DNA of 64,000 bases, from positions 1 through 64,000 of the forward strand of contig CACYLU010000003.1 in assembly GCA_902775375.1 (NCBI GenBank). The letters are read 5' to 3'. A model generated the notes under the pieces. It did not search any database. It was not told where the DNA came from and saw nothing but the letters and a program-made list of their open reading frames with translations. The position numbers and the translations under genes are program-made. Of this stretch, positions 51,356-61,428 are shown piece by piece (position 1 is the stretch's first letter; each line of letters begins with the position of its first letter). The DNA is from an uncultured Bacteroidales bacterium. Its GTDB lineage: Bacteria; Bacteroidota; Bacteroidia; Bacteroidales; Bacteroidaceae.

Positions 51356-53338
51356 ATGATTTCAGTAGATAACCTAAAAGTAGAGTTCAACGCCACACCC
51401 TTGTTCGAGGATGTGGGGTTTGTCATTAACCGCAAGGACCGCATTGCCCTTGTGGGTAAGAACGGTGCTGGCAAATCGACCCTGCTGAAGATATTGGCTG
51501 GCTTGCAAACGCCCACCGAAGGGCATGTGTCTGTGCCGCACGATTGTACAATAGGTTATCTGCCACAGGTGATGGTGCTCAGCGATGAGCATACCGTGAT
51601 GCAAGAAGCAGAGAAGGCGTTCGATAATATCAAACAGATGAAGGCCAGATTGGATGAAATCAACCAAATGCTGGCTGAACGCACTGATTATGAGAGCGAA
51701 TCTTATCTGCAACTCATAGAGGAATTCACACACTTGGATGAGCGATTCAACATGATGGGTGGTACTAACTATCACGCTGAGATTGAACGAACACTGCAAG
51801 GATTGGGCTTTGAACAATCAGACTTCAACAGACCTACCAAAGAGTTTTCTGGTGGTTGGCGCATGCGTATTGAGTTGGCCAAACTCTTGTTGCGTCATCC
51901 TGATGTGCTGTTGCTCGATGAGCCTACCAACCACCTTGATATCGAGAGTATTGAGTGGCTGGAAAACTTCCTCGCCACCAAAGCCAATGCTGTGATGCTG
52001 GTGAGCCACGACCGTGCTTTTCTGAATAACGTAACTACTCGCACCATCGAGATTTCATGCCGTCATATTTATGACTATAAGGTGAAGTATGATGAGTTTG
52101 TAACGCTTCGCCAAGAACGCCGTGAGCAACAGATGCGTGCCTACCAGAATCAGCAGAAGATGATTCAAGACACTACCGACTTTATTGAGCGCTTCAGATA
52201 CAAGGCAACGAAAGCCGTTCAAGTGCAAAGCCGTATCAAGATGCTGGAGAAGGTGGTACCCATTGAGGTGGACGAAGTGGACAACTCCACACTGAGGTTG
52301 AAGTTTACGTGCTCCGACAGAAGTGGCAGCTATCCAGTTATCTGCGATGAGGTGGGCAAGGCCTTTGGGCAGCATCAGGTGTTCGACCACGTGAATCTCA
52401 CCATCAGCCGAGGCGACAAGGTGGCTTTTGTGGGCAGGAATGGCGAGGGCAAAACAACACTGGTGCGTTGCATCATGCAGCAAATCAATGATTATACGGG
52501 CAAACTCACGTTAGGTCACAATATCAAGATAGGCTATTTTGCACAGAATCAGGCGCAGTTGCTCGACGAAAACCTCACCGTATTTCAGACCATTGACAAT
52601 GTGGCAACTGGCGATATGCGCCTCAAAGTACGCGACTTGCTGGGGGCATTCATGTTTGGAGGTGAGGACATCGACAAGAAGGTGAAAGTGCTCAGTGGTG
52701 GTGAGCGTACTCGCTTGGCAATGATAAGGTTACTGCTGCAACCCGTGAATTTCCTGATTCTCGATGAGCCTACCAACCACCTCGATATGCGTTCGAAAGA
52801 TGTGCTCAAGGAAGCCATCCGCCAGTTTGAAGGAACAGTGATTGTGGTGAGCCACGATCGCGATTTCCTCGATGGCTTGGTGCAGAAAGTGTATGAGTTT
52901 GGTGGTGGCAAGGTGAAAGAGCATCTGGGTGGTATTTACGACTTCTTGCGCGATAAGCATGAACAGCTGATGCGACAAGGGGCTGACGTCAATGTGAATG
53001 AGCGAGGCATCGATGCTTTGTTTGCTAACAAGGCACAGAAGAAGGAACTGGCTGATGAAGCACCTAAACAGCCTAAAGCAGGCGCATTGAGCTATGCTGA
53101 ACAGAAGGAGTTTAACAAGAAACTCAAGAAGGCCGAACGTATGGTGGAAAATTGCGAGTTGACCATCAGTGAAACCGAATCGGCTATCTCCATACTGGAA
53201 GCTCAGATGGCTACCCCCGAGGGTGCAGCTGATATGAGCCTCTATGAGCGACATCAAAAACTCAAACAAGCATTAGATAAGGCAATGGAAGAATGGGAAG
53301 TTGCCTCAGAAGAATTGGAAAATCTTAAACAACAATAA
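51356..53338 (+). CDS. ABC-F family ATPase
   Basis: 660 aa. Two ATPase domains: GKNGAGKST with SGGWRMRIELAKLLL, and GRNGEGKTT with SGGERTRLAMIRLLL; both Walker B motifs end LDEPTNHLD. An inter-domain linker (about 225-300) and a charged C-terminal coiled coil (about 555-660) are as in Uup. There is no membrane domain, so it is a ribosome-associated or DNA-related ABC-F protein. Six bases after the ABM lipoprotein gene. Confidence 0.92.
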   Translation: MISVDNLKVEFNATPLFEDVGFVINRKDRIALVGKNGAGKSTLLKILAGLQTPTEGHVSVPHDCTIGYLPQVMVLSDEHTVMQEAEKAFDNIKQMKARLDEINQMLAERTDYESESYLQLIEEFTHLDERFNMMGGTNYHAEIERTLQGLGFEQSDFNRPTKEFSGGWRMRIELAKLLLRHPDVLLLDEPTNHLDIESIEWLENFLATKANAVMLVSHDRAFLNNVTTRTIEISCRHIYDYKVKYDEFVTLRQERREQQMRAYQNQQKMIQDTTDFIERFRYKATKAVQVQSRIKMLEKVVPIEVDEVDNSTLRLKFTCSDRSGSYPVICDEVGKAFGQHQVFDHVNLTISRGDKVAFVGRNGEGKTTLVRCIMQQINDYTGKLTLGHNIKIGYFAQNQAQLLDENLTVFQTIDNVATGDMRLKVRDLLGAFMFGGEDIDKKVKVLSGGERTRLAMIRLLLQPVNFLILDEPTNHLDMRSKDVLKEAIRQFEGTVIVVSHDRDFLDGLVQKVYEFGGGKVKEHLGGIYDFLRDKHEQLMRQGADVNVNERGIDALFANKAQKKELADEAPKQPKAGALSYAEQKEFNKKLKKAERMVENCELTISETESAISILEAQMATPEGAADMSLYERHQKLKQALDKAMEEWEVASEELENLKQQ

Positions 53339-53343
53339 AAGAG

Positions 53344-55365
53344 ATGAAAAAACTTATGACAATCGCAGCTTGCTGTCTGATGGCAGCATCATGCAACCAG
53401 CAACCAGAACAGACTTCTGGCTTGCATTTGGAGAACTTGGACACTACCGCCAAACCAGGCACTGATTTCTATCAGTTTGCTACTGGTGGTTGGCAGAAAT
53501 CTAACCCTCTGCCTGCAGAGTATTCTCGCTTTGGCTCATTCGACCAGTTGAGAGAAACTAACCAGAAGCGCATCAACGAACTGGTAGAGGCTTTGGCTAG
53601 CCAGGAGAACCCTGCTGGTTCTGTGGCTCAGAAGGTGGGCGACCTCTACAATATGGCGATGGATAGTGTAAAGCGTAATGCTGATGGCTATGAACCCGTT
53701 AAGGCTGACCTGGCCGAAGTGGCTGCTATCAAGAACGTACACGATGTGTATGCTTTGTTGCCTAAAATGACTATGAATGGAGCAGACGCTTATTTCGGTA
53801 TCTATGTGGGTGCTGACGAAAAGAACAGTATGGAGAATGCCGTACAGATGAGTCAGGGTGGTTTGACAATGGGCATCCGTGACTACTATCTGGAAGAAGA
53901 TGAGGCTACTACCAAAATTCGCGAGGCTTTTAAGGAGCATGTAGTGAAGATGTTCAAACTGTTTGGCTATAGCGATGCTGATGCTCAGAAGGGTCGCGAC
54001 GTAGTGATGGAAGTAGAGACTCGTCTGGCTAAGGCTTTCCGTAGTCGTGTAGAACTGCGTGACCCTGAGTCTAACTACAACAAGATGAGCATGGAGCAGT
54101 TGAAGAACGACTATCCTTCATTCGAGTGGGATACCTACCTCAATGGTATGGGCCTGAAGGATGTGAAGGAAATCATCGTTGGACAGCCAAACTCACTGAA
54201 GGAGAGTGCCGATGTGATTGCTTCTCTGCCTATTGACAAACAGCGTATCTACTTGCAGTGGAAGGTGATAGATGCTTCAGCTGATGCATTGAGCGATGAG
54301 ATTGAGGCACAGAACTTTGACTTCTATAGCCGTACCATGAGTGGTGTGCAAGAGCAACAGCCTCGTTGGAAGCGCGCCGTTAATGTGGTTGGCGGTGTGT
54401 TGGGTGAAGCCGTTGGTCAGATGTATGTAGAGAAATATTTCCCTGCAGAGGCTAAGGCTCGTATGATTGAGTTGGTGGGCAACTTGCAGAAGGCACTGGG
54501 CGAGCGTATTGCTGGTCTTGACTGGATGAGCGATGCCACCAAGGCTAAGGCACAAGAGAAGCTTTCTACTTTTACCGTAAAGATTGGCTATCCTGACAAG
54601 TGGAAGGACTATTCTACATTGGATATCAAGAATGATTCTTATTACGAAAACATGAAGCGTGCAGCTCAGTGGGCTTATGCTGATATGGTTTCTCGCTATG
54701 GTAAGCCAGTAGATCGCACCGAGTGGCTGATGACTCCTCAGACTGTGAATGCATACTACAACCCAACAACCAACGAGATTTGCTTCCCTGCTGGTATTCT
54801 GCAGTATCCGTTCTTCGATATGGAGGCTGATGATGCCTTCAACTATGGTGCCATCGGCGTAGTGATTGGTCATGAGATGACTCACGGATTTGATGACCAA
54901 GGTCGTCAGTATGACAAGGACGGTAACCTGAAAGACTGGTGGGCTGAAGAAGATGCTGAGAAGTTCAAGGAACGTGCTCAGGTAATCATTGATTTCTACG
55001 ACAATATCGAGGTGCTTCCTGGCGTTCATGCCAATGGTAGTCTGACTCAAGGTGAGAACATTGCCGATCATGGTGGCTTGAAGATTGCTTATCAGGCATT
55101 CAAGAATGCTACCAAGGACAACCCTCTGCCAGTTAAGGACGGCTATACTCCTGAGCAGCGTTTCTACATTGCTTATGCTACCGTTTGGGGTCAGAACATC
55201 CGTGATGAGGAAATCCAGAGACTTACCAAGATTGATCCTCATGCATTGGGTAAGTGGCGTGTAAATGGTACTATGCCTCAGTTGGATACTTGGTATGAAG
55301 CATTCAATATTACTGAAAACGACCCAATGTACATCGCTCCAGAGAAGCGCGTGAACGTGTGGTAA
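53344..55365 (+). CDS. M13-family zinc endopeptidase, lipoprotein
   Basis: 673 aa. Lipobox (MAASC, Cys17). The M13 N-terminal helical domain starts at TTAKPGTDFYQFATGGW. The catalytic part has IGHEMTHGFDDQGRQYD (HExxH zinc motif) and ENIADHGG with the third ligand Glu. Related to neprilysin and PepO; degrades peptides in the periplasm or at the surface. Five bases after the ABC-F gene and ends at a strong terminator. Confidence 0.93.
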   Translation: MKKLMTIAACCLMAASCNQQPEQTSGLHLENLDTTAKPGTDFYQFATGGWQKSNPLPAEYSRFGSFDQLRETNQKRINELVEALASQENPAGSVAQKVGDLYNMAMDSVKRNADGYEPVKADLAEVAAIKNVHDVYALLPKMTMNGADAYFGIYVGADEKNSMENAVQMSQGGLTMGIRDYYLEEDEATTKIREAFKEHVVKMFKLFGYSDADAQKGRDVVMEVETRLAKAFRSRVELRDPESNYNKMSMEQLKNDYPSFEWDTYLNGMGLKDVKEIIVGQPNSLKESADVIASLPIDKQRIYLQWKVIDASADALSDEIEAQNFDFYSRTMSGVQEQQPRWKRAVNVVGGVLGEAVGQMYVEKYFPAEAKARMIELVGNLQKALGERIAGLDWMSDATKAKAQEKLSTFTVKIGYPDKWKDYSTLDIKNDSYYENMKRAAQWAYADMVSRYGKPVDRTEWLMTPQTVNAYYNPTTNEICFPAGILQYPFFDMEADDAFNYGAIGVVIGHEMTHGFDDQGRQYDKDGNLKDWWAEEDAEKFKERAQVIIDFYDNIEVLPGVHANGSLTQGENIADHGGLKIAYQAFKNATKDNPLPVKDGYTPEQRFYIAYATVWGQNIRDEEIQRLTKIDPHALGKWRVNGTMPQLDTWYEAFNITENDPMYIAPEKRVNVW

Positions 55366-55390
55366 ATCATTATATGATTTAAAATAGCAG

Positions 55391-55422
55391 TGCCTCCCTT
55401 TTATTAGGGAGGCATTTTTTTT
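55391..55422 (+). terminator. Terminator after the M13 peptidase gene
   Basis: Perfect 9-bp stem TGCCTCCCT/AGGGAGGCA (55391-55399 with 55406-55414) and eight T residues. Confidence 0.9.
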
Positions 55423-55467
55423 GCACTATTTATAGGTATAGTTATGCCCTTTCTCAAATTTTATTTG

Positions 55468-55475
55468 TAATTTTG
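55468..55475 (+). promoter_or_regulatory. -7 element of purH
   Basis: TAATTTTG, about 50 nt before the purH start. The -33 element is not clear. Confidence 0.5.
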
Positions 55476-55524
55476 CAACCTAATATTGTCATTTGAAATT
55501 AATAACTTAAAAAATATTGCGACT

Positions 55525-57051
55525 ATGGCAGACGCTAAGAGAATCAAGACAGCTTTGATTTCTGTCTATCACAAAGAAGGTTTGGATGAAATTATTACCA
55601 AACTGGCCGAAGAAGGTGTACAGTTCTTGTCAACAGGTGGTACACGTCAGTTTATCGAAGGCTTAGGCTTTGCTTGTCAGGCAGTGGAAGACCTTACCAC
55701 TTATCCAAGTATTCTGGGTGGCCGAGTAAAGACTTTGCATCCCAAAGTGTTTGGAGGTATTCTGGGACGCCGTGATGTGGAGCAGGATATTGAGCAAATG
55801 AAACAGTACGAAATTCCAGAGATTGATTTGGTGATTGTTGACCTCTATCCTTTCGAAGCTACTGTAGCTAGCGGGGCAGAACCACAGCAGATTATTGAGA
55901 AGATTGATATAGGTGGTATCAGCCTTATCAGGGCTGCCGCTAAAAACTATAAAGACGTGGTGATTGTAGCAAGTCAGGCACAATATGCTACATTGAAAGA
56001 CATCCTCATGGAGAATGGCGCACAGACCACACTCGAGGAGCGACGTCTGTTGGCAAGAGACGCCTTTGGTGTAAGCAGCCATTACGACAGTGCTATCTTC
56101 AACTGGTTTGATGGTGGCGAGGGCTCTGCTTTCCGTGAGACACAGGATGTGCGCAAAGTGTTGCGCTATGGTGAAAATCCTCATCAGAAGGGCTACTTCT
56201 ATGGCAATCTCGATGAGATGTTCGACCAGATTCATGGTAAGGAAATCAGTTATAACAACTTGCAGGATATCCATGCTGCTGTTGAGTTGATTGATGAGTT
56301 CAAAGATGAAACTGCTTTTGCTATTCTGAAGCATAATAATGCGTGCGGTTTAGCTGTTCGCGAGACGGTATCAGAGGCTTGGAAGGATGCGTTGGCTTGT
56401 GATCCTGTATCAGCTTTCGGTGGTGTACTTATCACTAATGCTGTGGTGGACAAGGCTGCTGCAGAAGAAATAGACAAGATTTTCTTTGAGGTAATCATTG
56501 CTCCAGACTATGATGTTGAGGCATTGGAAGTGTTAGGTCACAAGAAGAATCGCATCATCTTGGTAAGAAAGCCTTTGGAAATGCGTAATACTCAGTTCCG
56601 CTCTATGCTGAATGGTGTATTGGTGCAGGAACGCGATCTTAAAAACGAAACTGCAGATGACTGCCATTTCGTAACAGATAAGCAAGCTACAGCAGAGGAA
56701 ATCAACGATATGTTGTTTGCCAACAAGGTGGTGAAACAGAGTAAGAGCAACGCTATTGTTTTGGCCAAGAATGGTCAGCTGTTGGCAAGTGGAGTAGGCC
56801 AGACAAGCCGTGTGGATGCCTTGAAGCAAGCTATTGAGAAAGCAAAAGGCTTTGGATTTGACCTGCATGGAGCAGTGATGGCAAGCGATGCTTTCTTCCC
56901 CTTCAGTGACTGTGTTACCTTAGCTGCAGATGAGGGCGTTACAGCTATCATACAGCCTGGTGGCAGTATTCGTGATCAGGAAAGCGTGGATGTTTGCAAC
57001 CAGCGTGGCGTTGCAATGGCTATGACAGGCTTCCGTCATTTTAAACATTGA
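55525..57051 (+). CDS. purH: Bifunctional AICAR formyltransferase/IMP cyclohydrolase
   Basis: 508 aa from MADAKRIKTALISVYHKEG; a 13-residue upstream extension to 55486 does not match the family. The MGS-like cyclohydrolase domain (about 1-150; FLSTGGTRQFIEG, GGRVKTLHPKVFGG) is followed by the transformylase domain (KHNNACGLAV, SDAFFPFSDCV). Last two steps of IMP synthesis. Only 17 bp before mreB, so the cell-shape genes may be partly driven from here. Confidence 0.95.
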   Translation: MADAKRIKTALISVYHKEGLDEIITKLAEEGVQFLSTGGTRQFIEGLGFACQAVEDLTTYPSILGGRVKTLHPKVFGGILGRRDVEQDIEQMKQYEIPEIDLVIVDLYPFEATVASGAEPQQIIEKIDIGGISLIRAAAKNYKDVVIVASQAQYATLKDILMENGAQTTLEERRLLARDAFGVSSHYDSAIFNWFDGGEGSAFRETQDVRKVLRYGENPHQKGYFYGNLDEMFDQIHGKEISYNNLQDIHAAVELIDEFKDETAFAILKHNNACGLAVRETVSEAWKDALACDPVSAFGGVLITNAVVDKAAAEEIDKIFFEVIIAPDYDVEALEVLGHKKNRIILVRKPLEMRNTQFRSMLNGVLVQERDLKNETADDCHFVTDKQATAEEINDMLFANKVVKQSKSNAIVLAKNGQLLASGVGQTSRVDALKQAIEKAKGFGFDLHGAVMASDAFFPFSDCVTLAADEGVTAIIQPGGSIRDQESVDVCNQRGVAMAMTGFRHFKH

Positions 57052-57068
57052 TTTAATAATTAAACGAA

Positions 57069-58091
57069 ATGGGATTATTCTCTTTTACTCAAGAAATAGC
57101 GGTCGATTTGGGTACCGCGAATACGATTATCTCTACTGATGGTAAGATTGTAGTAGATGAGCCTTCTGTTGTGGCCCTCGACGGAACCACAGGCAAGATG
57201 ATTGCCGTAGGTGAGAAAGCAAAGATGATGTATGAGAAATCTAATGCAAGCATAAAGACCATACGTCCTTTGAAAGATGGTGTGATAGCCGATTTCAACG
57301 CCTGCGAGCAAATGATTCGTGGATTGATTAAGATGTGCCCCAGAAAACGCAGATGGTTTTCTCCTTCATTGAGAATGGTGATTGGCGTACCTAGTGGCTC
57401 GACCGAGGTTGAGTTGCGTGCTGTACGTGACTCGGCTGAACATGCTGGTGGCAGGGATGTCTATCTGGTGTTTGAGCCTATGGCTGCTGCCATTGGTATT
57501 GGCATTGATGTTACTCAGCCTGAAGGCAATATGGTGGTTGACATCGGTGGTGGTACTACCGAAATTGCCGTAATCTCTTTAGGGGGTATTGTAAGCAACA
57601 ACTCCATTAAGATGGCAGGTGATGATTTGACAGCTGACATTCAGGAATATATGAGCCGACAGCATAACGTCAAGGTCTCTGAGCGAATGGCAGAGCGTAT
57701 CAAAATTAACGTAGGCGCAGCTCTGACCGAACTAGGTGAAGATGCCCCTGATGACTATGTTGTTCACGGTCCTAATCGTATTACAGCACTCCCAATGGAG
57801 GTGCCTGTATGCTATCAGGAAGTGGCACATTGCTTGGAAAAGACGGTTATCAAAATTGAGACTGCCATTTTGAGTGCTCTTGAAAACACACCTCCAGAGC
57901 TTTATGCTGATATCGTACACAATGGTATTTATTTAGCTGGTGGCGGTGCTTTGCTTCGTGGTCTTGACAAGCGTTTGACAGACAAGATTAATATTCCGTT
58001 CCATATTGCTGAAGATCCTTTGCATTGCGTAGCTAAAGGTACTGCTATAGCATTAAAGAATGTTGAGAGATATTCCTTCCTGATGAGATAA
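57069..58091 (+). CDS. mreB: Rod shape-determining protein MreB
   Basis: 340 aa. Actin-like ATPase with DLGTANTIIST (phosphate 1), VVDIGGGTTEIAVISLGG (phosphate 2) and YLAGGGALLRGLDKRL (adenosine). Forms membrane-bound filaments guiding lateral wall growth. First of five consecutive cell-elongation genes. Confidence 0.97.
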   Translation: MGLFSFTQEIAVDLGTANTIISTDGKIVVDEPSVVALDGTTGKMIAVGEKAKMMYEKSNASIKTIRPLKDGVIADFNACEQMIRGLIKMCPRKRRWFSPSLRMVIGVPSGSTEVELRAVRDSAEHAGGRDVYLVFEPMAAAIGIGIDVTQPEGNMVVDIGGGTTEIAVISLGGIVSNNSIKMAGDDLTADIQEYMSRQHNVKVSERMAERIKINVGAALTELGEDAPDDYVVHGPNRITALPMEVPVCYQEVAHCLEKTVIKIETAILSALENTPPELYADIVHNGIYLAGGGALLRGLDKRLTDKINIPFHIAEDPLHCVAKGTAIALKNVERYSFLMR

Positions 58092-58107
58092 TCAAGGAGA
58101 GTCGTAG

Positions 58108-58956
58108 ATGAGACGGTTGCTGGACTTTCTGATCAAGCATAACCATTGGTTAGTGTTCGTTTTGCTGGAGACCGTGTGCATGATTATGCTGTTCAACTCG
58201 AATGGCTATCAGAGCAGTGTGGTTTTCTCTTCAGTCAACGAAGCAACTGGGCATATACTTGAAATAGGGAACCAGATAAATGGCTATTTTGCTTTGCGAA
58301 GTACCAATGAAGACCTTCTGCAACGCAATACTAGGCTAGAACAGCGTGTGGCTTATCTGGAGAAGACATTGAAACAACGCTTGAACGATTCAATTGCCTA
58401 TGAAAGTCTTAGCAGTTTAGCTGATTCTACTTATCTGGCATTCCCTGCAATGGTAATCGGCAATAGTTTGCATCATCCAGATAACTACATCACCCTAGAT
58501 AAAGGAGAACGTTCAGGCATCAAACCCGAAATGGGAGTGGTAGGTGCGAAAGGAGTAGCAGGTATTGTGTATAAGGTAACGAGCAGTTATTCATTGGTTA
58601 TCTCACTACTGAATAGTAAGAGTAATTTAAGTTGTAAGATAGCTGGTAGTGATTACTTCGGTTACTTGAAATGGGAAGGTGGAGATCCACGTTATGCGTA
58701 TTTGAAAGATTTGCCCCGTCATGCTGAGTTCAACCTAGGAGATTCTGTGGTAACAAGTGGGTATAGCACTGTGTTCCCAGAGGGAGTAATGGTGGGGACG
58801 GTAGATGATATGGCTGATTCTAATGATGGATTGTCTTACCTTTTGAAGATAAAGTTGGCTACTGACTTTGGTAGTATCTCACAAGTGAGAGTGATTGCCA
58901 GAGAAGGACAGGAGGAGTTGAAGGATTTGGAAGTGGCTAATGACTCAGAACAGTAG
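58108..58956 (+). CDS. mreC: Rod shape-determining protein MreC
   Basis: 282 aa. One N-terminal membrane helix (about 13-30), a coiled coil (about 60-95, LLQRNTRLEQRVAYLEKTL) and a periplasmic beta domain (YITLDKGERSGIKPEMGVVGAKGVAGIV). It links MreB to the PBP2-RodA synthase. 16 bp after mreB. Confidence 0.95.
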   Translation: MRRLLDFLIKHNHWLVFVLLETVCMIMLFNSNGYQSSVVFSSVNEATGHILEIGNQINGYFALRSTNEDLLQRNTRLEQRVAYLEKTLKQRLNDSIAYESLSSLADSTYLAFPAMVIGNSLHHPDNYITLDKGERSGIKPEMGVVGAKGVAGIVYKVTSSYSLVISLLNSKSNLSCKIAGSDYFGYLKWEGGDPRYAYLKDLPRHAEFNLGDSVVTSGYSTVFPEGVMVGTVDDMADSNDGLSYLLKIKLATDFGSISQVRVIAREGQEELKDLEVANDSEQ

Positions 58957-58982
58957 GCATACATAAAATAAAACAGGCTTTT

Positions 58983-59498
58983 ATGATTTCTGTTGTGGTA
59001 AATAAGATATTGTGGTTTGTGGGATTAGTTTTACTACAGGTCCTGTTATTCGATAAGATGACGCTTGCTGGTATTGCTACACCTTTGCCATATATTTATT
59101 TGCTTATGACCTGGAATCGTGATGGTACTCGTTGGGTACTTTTGCTGGTCGGTTTTATCTTAGGTTTTATTATTGATTCTTTTAGCAATCTGCCAGGTAT
59201 CAATGCTGCTGCCTGTGTGCTCTTGGCAATGTTGCAGCCTTTATATCTGAATATTTTCATCCCTAGGGAATTACAAGATGAGCGTTCATTGGTACCATCT
59301 GTCTCAACATTGAGGTGGGATGGTTTTCTGAAGTACGCATTTTTCTGTATCTTGACTCACCATATTATTGTTGTGTTGCTCGAGTTCTTTTCGATGAATG
59401 ATATAGGTGGTATGTTGATGCGACTAGTTGGGTGCACTCTGCTGACATTGGTCTTTATAGTCATCTTCGAACTTTTAGGGAGAAAGAAAAGAGTTTGA
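58983..59498 (+). CDS. mreD: Rod shape-determining protein MreD
   Basis: 171 aa, about five membrane helices and little else. Sequence similarity in MreD is low; the place between mreC and the PBP2 gene settles the call. Confidence 0.88.
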   Translation: MISVVVNKILWFVGLVLLQVLLFDKMTLAGIATPLPYIYLLMTWNRDGTRWVLLLVGFILGFIIDSFSNLPGINAAACVLLAMLQPLYLNIFIPRELQDERSLVPSVSTLRWDGFLKYAFFCILTHHIIVVLLEFFSMNDIGGMLMRLVGCTLLTLVFIVIFELLGRKKRV

Positions 59499-59530
59499 CC
59501 CTTTTTCTTACGTAAATTATAGTGTGAGCA

Positions 59531-61396
59531 ATGACGAAGAATACGTTAGAAAATAGGAAATATGTAGTTGCACTGGCCGCTTTGGTCGTGGTGGTTATCT
59601 TTGTGATTCGTCTGTTTTTTTTACAGATATTATCTGATGATTATAAGCAGAATGCCGATAGTAATGCTTTCTTGAATAAGATTCAGTATCCGTCTCGTGG
59701 TGCCATCTATGATCGTAATGGCAAATTGCTCGTATACAATCAACCTTCTTATGATATAACTTTTATACCACGAGAGGTGACCACTCTGGATACGTTAGAT
59801 TTCTGCCGAACTTTGGGTATAGACAAGAGTCAGTTCTTAAAACGCATGGCCGATGTGAAAAACCGTAGGATGAATCCCGGTTATTCAGTATATACCAATC
59901 AGGTTTTCATGCGCCAGTTATCTGCTGAAGAATGTGGTGTGTTTCAAGAGAAGCTCTTTAAATTCCCCGGATTTTATATTCAACGGAGGACTGAACGGCA
60001 ATATTCATATAACGCTGCTGGTCATGCTTTGGGTGATATTGGCGAAATCTCTGCTCGAGAGTTGGAGAACGATGACTATTACATCAGAGGAGACTTTATT
60101 GGGAAACAAGGCATAGAAAGATCCTACGAGAAATACCTCAGAGGAGAAAAAGGTGTTGAGGTTTTGTTACGTGATGCTCATGGCCGCATTCAAGGCCACT
60201 ATATGGATGGCGCTATGGACAGACCAGCTGTACCAGGGAAGAACTTAAAACTTGGTTTGGATATCGACCTGCAAATGTTGGGAGAGCGACTCATGCAAGG
60301 AAAGATAGGTGCTATAGTAGCTATTGAACCTTCTACAGGTGAGATTCTTTGTATGGTATCTTCTCCTACATTCGACCCCAGTTTGTTGATAGGACGCAAA
60401 CGTAGTGGCAATCATCAAATACTGATGCAAGATTCCCGCAAGCCGTTAATTAATCGCGCTATACAAGGTACCTATCCTCCTGGTTCTACCTTTAAGACTG
60501 CTCAAGCTTTGACTTTCTTGCAGGAAGATATTATACAAGAGGAGTCTCCTACATTCCCTTGTGGTCATGGTTTCAACTTTAGGAACTTGCATGTGGGATG
60601 TCACGGTCATGCATCACCTATTTCGTTGATTCCTGCCATCGCAACCTCTTGTAACTCCTATTTCTGTTGGGGATTGTTTAGAATGTTTGGTGATAAAAAA
60701 TATGGCTCCTCCCAGAATGCTATTACTGTTTGGAAAGATCACATGGTATCGCAGGGATTTGGATACCGACTAGGAACTGACTTGCCGGGTGAACAGCGAG
60801 GACTGATTCCTAATGCCCAGTTCTATGATAAAGCATATAAGGGCTCATGGAATGGTTTGACTGTGATTAGTATTGCTATAGGGCAAGGGGAGATTCTAGC
60901 TACTCCATTGCAAATAGCAAATCTAGGTGCAACAATAGCGAATCGCGGACATTTTATTACACCACATATTGTCAGTGAGATTGAAGATAACCAATTGGAT
61001 AGTATTTATCTGGTACCCCGTAAGACTACAATCGATCGTCGTTATTACGAGGAAGTAGTGGATGGTATGCGTCATGCGGTCATTGGAAGCAATGCAGGTG
61101 CCACCTGTCGTGCCTTAGCCAATTTGTTGCCAGGAGTAGAGGTGTGTGGTAAAACAGGAACGGCGCAAAATCGTGGTAAGGACCATTCGGTGTTTATGGG
61201 CTTTGCCCCTATGAATGATCCCAAGATTGCTATTGCTGTTTATGTAGAGAATGGTGGATTCGGTGCCACCTATGGTGTGCCTATCGGTGGCATTATGATG
61301 GATCAGTACTTGCATGGTCATTTGTCACCAGCCAACGAAATCTTAGCTGAGCAGTTTGCCAATAGAGAGATTTACTATGGCGATGAAAAGAGATAA
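59531..61396 (+). CDS. mrdA: Penicillin-binding protein 2, elongation transpeptidase
   Basis: 621 aa. N-terminal membrane helix (about 12-32), a dimerisation domain with PSRGAIYDRNGKLLVYN, and a transpeptidase domain with the three motifs STFK (active-site Ser), SCN and KTG (VCGKTGTAQN). Cross-links peptidoglycan during elongation, paired with RodA in the next gene. Confidence 0.96.
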   Translation: MTKNTLENRKYVVALAALVVVVIFVIRLFFLQILSDDYKQNADSNAFLNKIQYPSRGAIYDRNGKLLVYNQPSYDITFIPREVTTLDTLDFCRTLGIDKSQFLKRMADVKNRRMNPGYSVYTNQVFMRQLSAEECGVFQEKLFKFPGFYIQRRTERQYSYNAAGHALGDIGEISARELENDDYYIRGDFIGKQGIERSYEKYLRGEKGVEVLLRDAHGRIQGHYMDGAMDRPAVPGKNLKLGLDIDLQMLGERLMQGKIGAIVAIEPSTGEILCMVSSPTFDPSLLIGRKRSGNHQILMQDSRKPLINRAIQGTYPPGSTFKTAQALTFLQEDIIQEESPTFPCGHGFNFRNLHVGCHGHASPISLIPAIATSCNSYFCWGLFRMFGDKKYGSSQNAITVWKDHMVSQGFGYRLGTDLPGEQRGLIPNAQFYDKAYKGSWNGLTVISIAIGQGEILATPLQIANLGATIANRGHFITPHIVSEIEDNQLDSIYLVPRKTTIDRRYYEEVVDGMRHAVIGSNAGATCRALANLLPGVEVCGKTGTAQNRGKDHSVFMGFAPMNDPKIAIAVYVENGGFGATYGVPIGGIMMDQYLHGHLSPANEILAEQFANREIYYGDEKR

Positions 61397-61428
61397 CTTC
61401 AGAGTTAGTTTAGAGTAATGTAAATACA

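Noticed and set aside
54277..55242. 321-codon minus-strand open frame opposite the M13 peptidase
   Set aside because: The plus frame has the full zinc-peptidase motifs; the minus frame has no recognisable features.
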